NCBI GenBank assembly: GCA_947311605.1
Contig: CAMZLC010000032.1
Location: 1-14,882 of the forward strand
Origin: an uncultured Sulfurovum sp.
GTDB lineage: Bacteria; Campylobacterota; Campylobacteria; Campylobacterales; Sulfurovaceae
Length of the DNA stretch: 14,882 nucleotides
Direction of reading: 5' to 3'
Of the stretch, positions 12,930 to 14,882 are shown in pieces (position 1 is the stretch's first letter; each line of letters starts with the position of its first letter). Under the pieces are notes generated by a model. It ran no database searches. It was not told the DNA's origin and worked only from the letters and a program-made list of their open reading frames with translations. The translations under genes and the position numbers were made by a program.

Positions 12930-13811
12930 ATGATCATCAACGCAAACATACTCAAGGCAATGAGCAAGAGTTTTTCCAAGCTATTCAATGACGCCTTCAA
13001 GGGGGCAGAATCCCACTACAGGAAGGTGGCGTTCGTCGTAGAGAATGTCAAGAGCCTCACGGTCTCCTACGCCTGGCTGGGCGACACCCCCAAGATGCGA
13101 GAGTGGATCGGGGACAAAGTCCTAAAAGACCTCAAAGCACACGAATACAGTATACAGAAGAAAGACTGGGAAGCCACTATCGAGGTAGACCGTGATGACA
13201 TCAAGTATGACAATCTCGGCATCGTCAAGCCACGCATCCAGCAGATGGGTCACGAGGGAGGGTCGCACTATGACGAGATCCTCTGGGAGATGGTAGAGGA
13301 CAATGGTGATTGTTATGACGGCAAGCCTATGTTTGCCACGGACCATGATATCGGCGGTATCGCCTTTTCCAACCTCGGAGACAAAGCCCTCTCTCAGGCC
13401 TCCTTCCTAAGTGCCAGAGAGTCTATGTATGGGCTGGTATCAGACAGCGGCAGATCACTCAAGATCAAGCCGACGCTGCTGGTAGTCCCTCCTGAGCTGG
13501 AGGGTGAAGCGATCAAGGTCCTCAAGTCCGATACGATCGGCAGCGGAGAGAGCAATATCACCAAAGGGATGGCAGAGTATATCGTCGTCGATGATCTAAC
13601 GGATGCCACGGCCTGGTATCTGCTGGACGTCAGCAAGCCGCTCAAGCCCTTTATCGTGCAGATCAATGAGAAGCCCAAGCTGGTATCCATGGACAGCCCG
13701 ACCGACGAGAACGCCTTTATGCGAAAGAAATATCGCTACTCTGCAGAGAGTGAGGACAATGTGGGCTTTGGACTCTGGCAGCTGGCATACAAATCAACAG
13801 GAGTGAACTAA
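12930..13811 (+). CDS. Major head (capsid) protein, Mu gpT-like
   Basis: This 293-residue protein matches the Mu T major head subunit, with an HK97-type fold expected. The N-terminus (MIINANILKAMSKSFSKLFN) is a helix typical of gpT. The middle shows SYAWLGDTPKMREWIGDK, IEVDRDDIKYDNLG and NGDCYDGKPMFATDHD, a stretch of conserved gpT-like motifs. The C-terminal part has LLVVPPELEGEAIKVL, EYIVVDDLTDATAWYLLD and VGFGLWQLAYKSTG. The length agrees with Mu T (305). GAGGAGG lies at 12914-12920. It follows the protease stop by 1 bp and shares a TAATG junction with the next gene, so it is the heart of the capsid operon. About 415 copies per virion are known for Mu; not tested here. Confidence 0.95.
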   Translation: MIINANILKAMSKSFSKLFNDAFKGAESHYRKVAFVVENVKSLTVSYAWLGDTPKMREWIGDKVLKDLKAHEYSIQKKDWEATIEVDRDDIKYDNLGIVKPRIQQMGHEGGSHYDEILWEMVEDNGDCYDGKPMFATDHDIGGIAFSNLGDKALSQASFLSARESMYGLVSDSGRSLKIKPTLLVVPPELEGEAIKVLKSDTIGSGESNITKGMAEYIVVDDLTDATAWYLLDVSKPLKPFIVQINEKPKLVSMDSPTDENAFMRKKYRYSAESEDNVGFGLWQLAYKSTGVN

Positions 13812-14173
13812 TGAACAACCGTGATCAGGTAAAAAAACTCAGAGAGAAGCTGAGAAAGGAAGGAGACAAAGAGACCCGCACGGCACAGGCTGCTGCCAAG
13901 TCAGGCTCTCTGCTGGCGCAGACTGTAGAGAAGCTGGATGATGAGCTTGCCTCCATCAAAGAGCAGCTCTCCGATGCCAAGGAGCGACTTGCCAAGAATG
14001 AGACAGCACTCGACACCGCCGCAGAGGGGGCAGCCAAGAGTGAAGCCCTCATCGCCAGTCTCCAGGAGCAGCTCTTAGACTGCAAGGAGGAGGCACAAAC
14101 AGAAGTAGTGGCACTCAAAAAAGAGATTTCTGCCCTCAAAGGGCAGCTCACCAAAGCACAAAAGGCTAAGTAA
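13811..14173 (+). CDS. Coiled-coil protein after the major head gene
   Basis: This 120-residue protein is almost wholly charged helix. Heptad-like Leu/Ile spacing runs from about residue 40 (LDDELASIKEQLSDAKERL) through SEALIASLQEQLLDCKEEAQ to the basic end KGQLTKAQKAK. The N-terminus is very basic (NNRDQVKKLREKLRKE). It has no recognised family. Mu has gp35 at this position, but no sequence identity to gp35 could be seen. A single Cys (DCKEE) is present. The start shares one base with the T stop (TAATG) and the stop one base with the next ATG, so it belongs to the capsid operon. A head accessory or decoration role is only inferred from position. Confidence 0.75.
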   Translation: MNNRDQVKKLREKLRKEGDKETRTAQAAAKSGSLLAQTVEKLDDELASIKEQLSDAKERLAKNETALDTAAEGAAKSEALIASLQEQLLDCKEEAQTEVVALKKEISALKGQLTKAQKAK

Positions 14174-14505
14174 TGATGATAGACAAACTCAAACTCCGCG
14201 TCCAGACCGGTGTCAGCTACTCCGAGGAGCTGCTGGCAAAAGAGGAACTGTTTGGGTTTGCTATCACGGAGATGCAGGCGATCGTAGGAGAGAAGGATAT
14301 CGTAGAGCCCTTTCGGCTGGATATCGCCTACTATCGCTTCCTGCTTCTGGCAGATGTGCCCCCTACTGATGTCGATCTGAGCAATTACAAGCAGGCACTC
14401 GCAGCACTCAAGGGTGCCAACACCATCGTCACCGATCCAGACACAGGAGAGAGCCGCACAGTCTCCTCCAGGGTCAGGGTGGGCAGACGCAAGAGTGCGT
14501 ACTGA
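14173..14505 (+). CDS. Head-tail connector-like protein (Mu gp36 position)
   Basis: The product is 110 residues. The two ATGs at 14173 and 14176 are adjacent; the first shares a base with the upstream TAA. The middle of the protein (RLDIAYYRFLLLADVPPTDV, then NYKQALAALKGAN) has a pattern of a Tyr/Leu-rich helix followed by a Lys/Ala helix, seen in gp6-like and DUF1320/gp36 connector proteins. The N-terminal part (YSEELLAKEELFGFAITEMQ) would form helices of the same bundle. The C-terminal tail is basic (SRVRVGRRKSAY). It is shorter than typical gp36 (about 140). The function is inferred mostly from position between T and a gp37-like gene; similarity to DUF1320 is weak. Confidence 0.7.
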   Translation: MMIDKLKLRVQTGVSYSEELLAKEELFGFAITEMQAIVGEKDIVEPFRLDIAYYRFLLLADVPPTDVDLSNYKQALAALKGANTIVTDPDTGESRTVSSRVRVGRRKSAY

Positions 14506-14506
14506 G

Positions 14507-14875
14507 ATGGTCACCGCAGCTGCTGCCGATCTCAAACGGATCTTCGAGGGGCTGGAGATCGTAGAGCTGGATGTCGGCAAAGAGATCAACCACTATGGCA
14601 ACTATCTGGTGTTTGACCGCTTTGTCCCTAGCAGTGCTATGCTCGACGCTGGAACATTTAGTTTTACTCTTTATGTCGCGATCAATAGCATCAACAGAGG
14701 GCATACCCACGGATACGGGGTCATGGATCAGATCATCGCTGCACTCTCTAAATCGGTCGAGAAAGGCGTATCAGGGCGATGCAGAGATATCAAGCTGCAC
14801 AGCTTTAGCCAGAGGCTCTTCATCTATGCCGTCGGTGTCGATATCTATCGCACCTGGGACAACAGAGATGAGTAG
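14507..14875 (+). CDS. Mu gp37-like tail-adaptor protein (DUF1834-like)
   Basis: This 122-residue protein follows the connector gene in the position of Mu gp37. The start ATG is 2 bases after the previous stop; no strong ribosome site is visible, and a GTG at 14495 in the same frame is the alternative. The N-terminus is a helix (AAAADLKRIFEGL). It is followed by strands (NYLVFDRFVP), then FTLYVAINSINRGHTHGYGV, an aromatic/Gly stretch, and a final helix and strand (RLFIYAVGVDIYR). The arrangement is compatible with a DUF1834/tail-terminator-type fold. Similarity is only to general patterns, so the family is not certain. It should help close the tail or the head-tail joint. Confidence 0.65.
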   Translation: MVTAAAADLKRIFEGLEIVELDVGKEINHYGNYLVFDRFVPSSAMLDAGTFSFTLYVAINSINRGHTHGYGVMDQIIAALSKSVEKGVSGRCRDIKLHSFSQRLFIYAVGVDIYRTWDNRDE

Positions 14876-14882
14876 CCACACA
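14868..14882 (+). CDS. Possible start of the next gene (partial)
   Basis: An ATG at 14868 overlaps the last 8 bases of the gp37-like gene and reads MSSHT up to the window edge. Overlapping starts are common in this operon, so this may be the next gene (in Mu gp38 or the tail sheath). Only five codons are present and no ribosome site is obvious, so support is weak. Confidence 0.25.

Larger units (their letters stand above)
1..14882. mobile_element. Mu-like transposable (pro)phage, left and central part; both ends outside the window
   Basis: Every recognisable gene belongs to a Mu-type phage: leftward repressor, Ner-position protein, DDE transposase with D-X35-E spacing, AAA ATPase partner, Gam, gp16, Mor, TerL, DUF935 portal, MuF, gpG, I/Z protease-scaffold and major head T. 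No host gene, tRNA or rRNA is seen. The order repressor-ner-A-B places the left phage end just left of base 1. Tail, tail fibre and lysis genes are absent and should lie to the right. Unlike Mu, the terminase/portal/MuF/gpG block is inverted relative to the early and capsid genes. Whether this is an active phage or a resident prophage cannot be told from here. Confidence 0.95.

Noticed and set aside
1..14882. CRISPR arrays, tRNA or rRNA genes
   Set aside because: No regularly spaced repeat-spacer pattern and no recognisable tRNA or rRNA sequence was seen on either strand by eye. The phased GTTTAAA repeats are far too short and close for CRISPR.

Overview
The window is the left and central part of a Mu-like transposable phage or prophage. 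The gene order follows phage Mu: repressor, Ner-like protein, DDE transposase (MuA), ATPase (MuB), Gam, gp16, Mor, terminase, portal, MuF, gpG, protease/scaffold, major head protein T, then connector/tail-adaptor genes. Neither phage end is visible. The left end should lie just outside base 1, because the window opens inside the leftward repressor gene. The host cannot be fixed from sequence. Strong AGGAG-type ribosome sites and a consensus sigma70 promoter show a bacterium. Body genes are moderately GC-rich, while two short stretches are clearly AT-rich. A Campylobacterota host is only a guess.

Layout. (1) Immunity/early switch, 1-497: a leftward CI/LexA-like repressor that starts at TTG, and a perfect consensus rightward promoter embedded in a 17-bp inverted-repeat operator. 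A third operator copy lies inside the repressor gene. (2) Early operon, 498-6506, plus strand: Ner-like, MuA, a 256-bp intergenic region with a long inverted repeat, MuB, four tightly coupled small unknown genes, Gam, a DUF3310 protein, a small helical protein, gp16-like and a Mor-family activator. (3) Head/packaging operon, 11964-6509, minus strand: gp27-like small terminase, TerL (gp28), portal (gp29), MuF with a C-terminal toxin-like extension, and gpG. (4) Capsid operon, 12122 onward, plus strand: protease I with an internal scaffold start (Z), major head protein T, a coiled-coil protein, a connector-like protein and a gp37-like protein. The next gene begins at the window edge.

How it works together. 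The repressor would hold the early promoter shut. When it fails, MuA and MuB are made for replicative transposition, Gam protects DNA ends, and Mor is made last in the early operon. Mor is the obvious candidate to activate the compact divergent promoter at about 12000-12120. That promoter faces the packaging genes on one side and the capsid genes on the other. This split differs from Mu itself, where the head genes run in one direction.

The most notable features are the AT-rich toxin-like C-terminus on MuF with no visible immunity gene, the domain-chimeric repressor travelling with its own operators, the intragenic operator, the nested scaffold start, and a helically phased GTTTAAA repeat between the two terminase genes.
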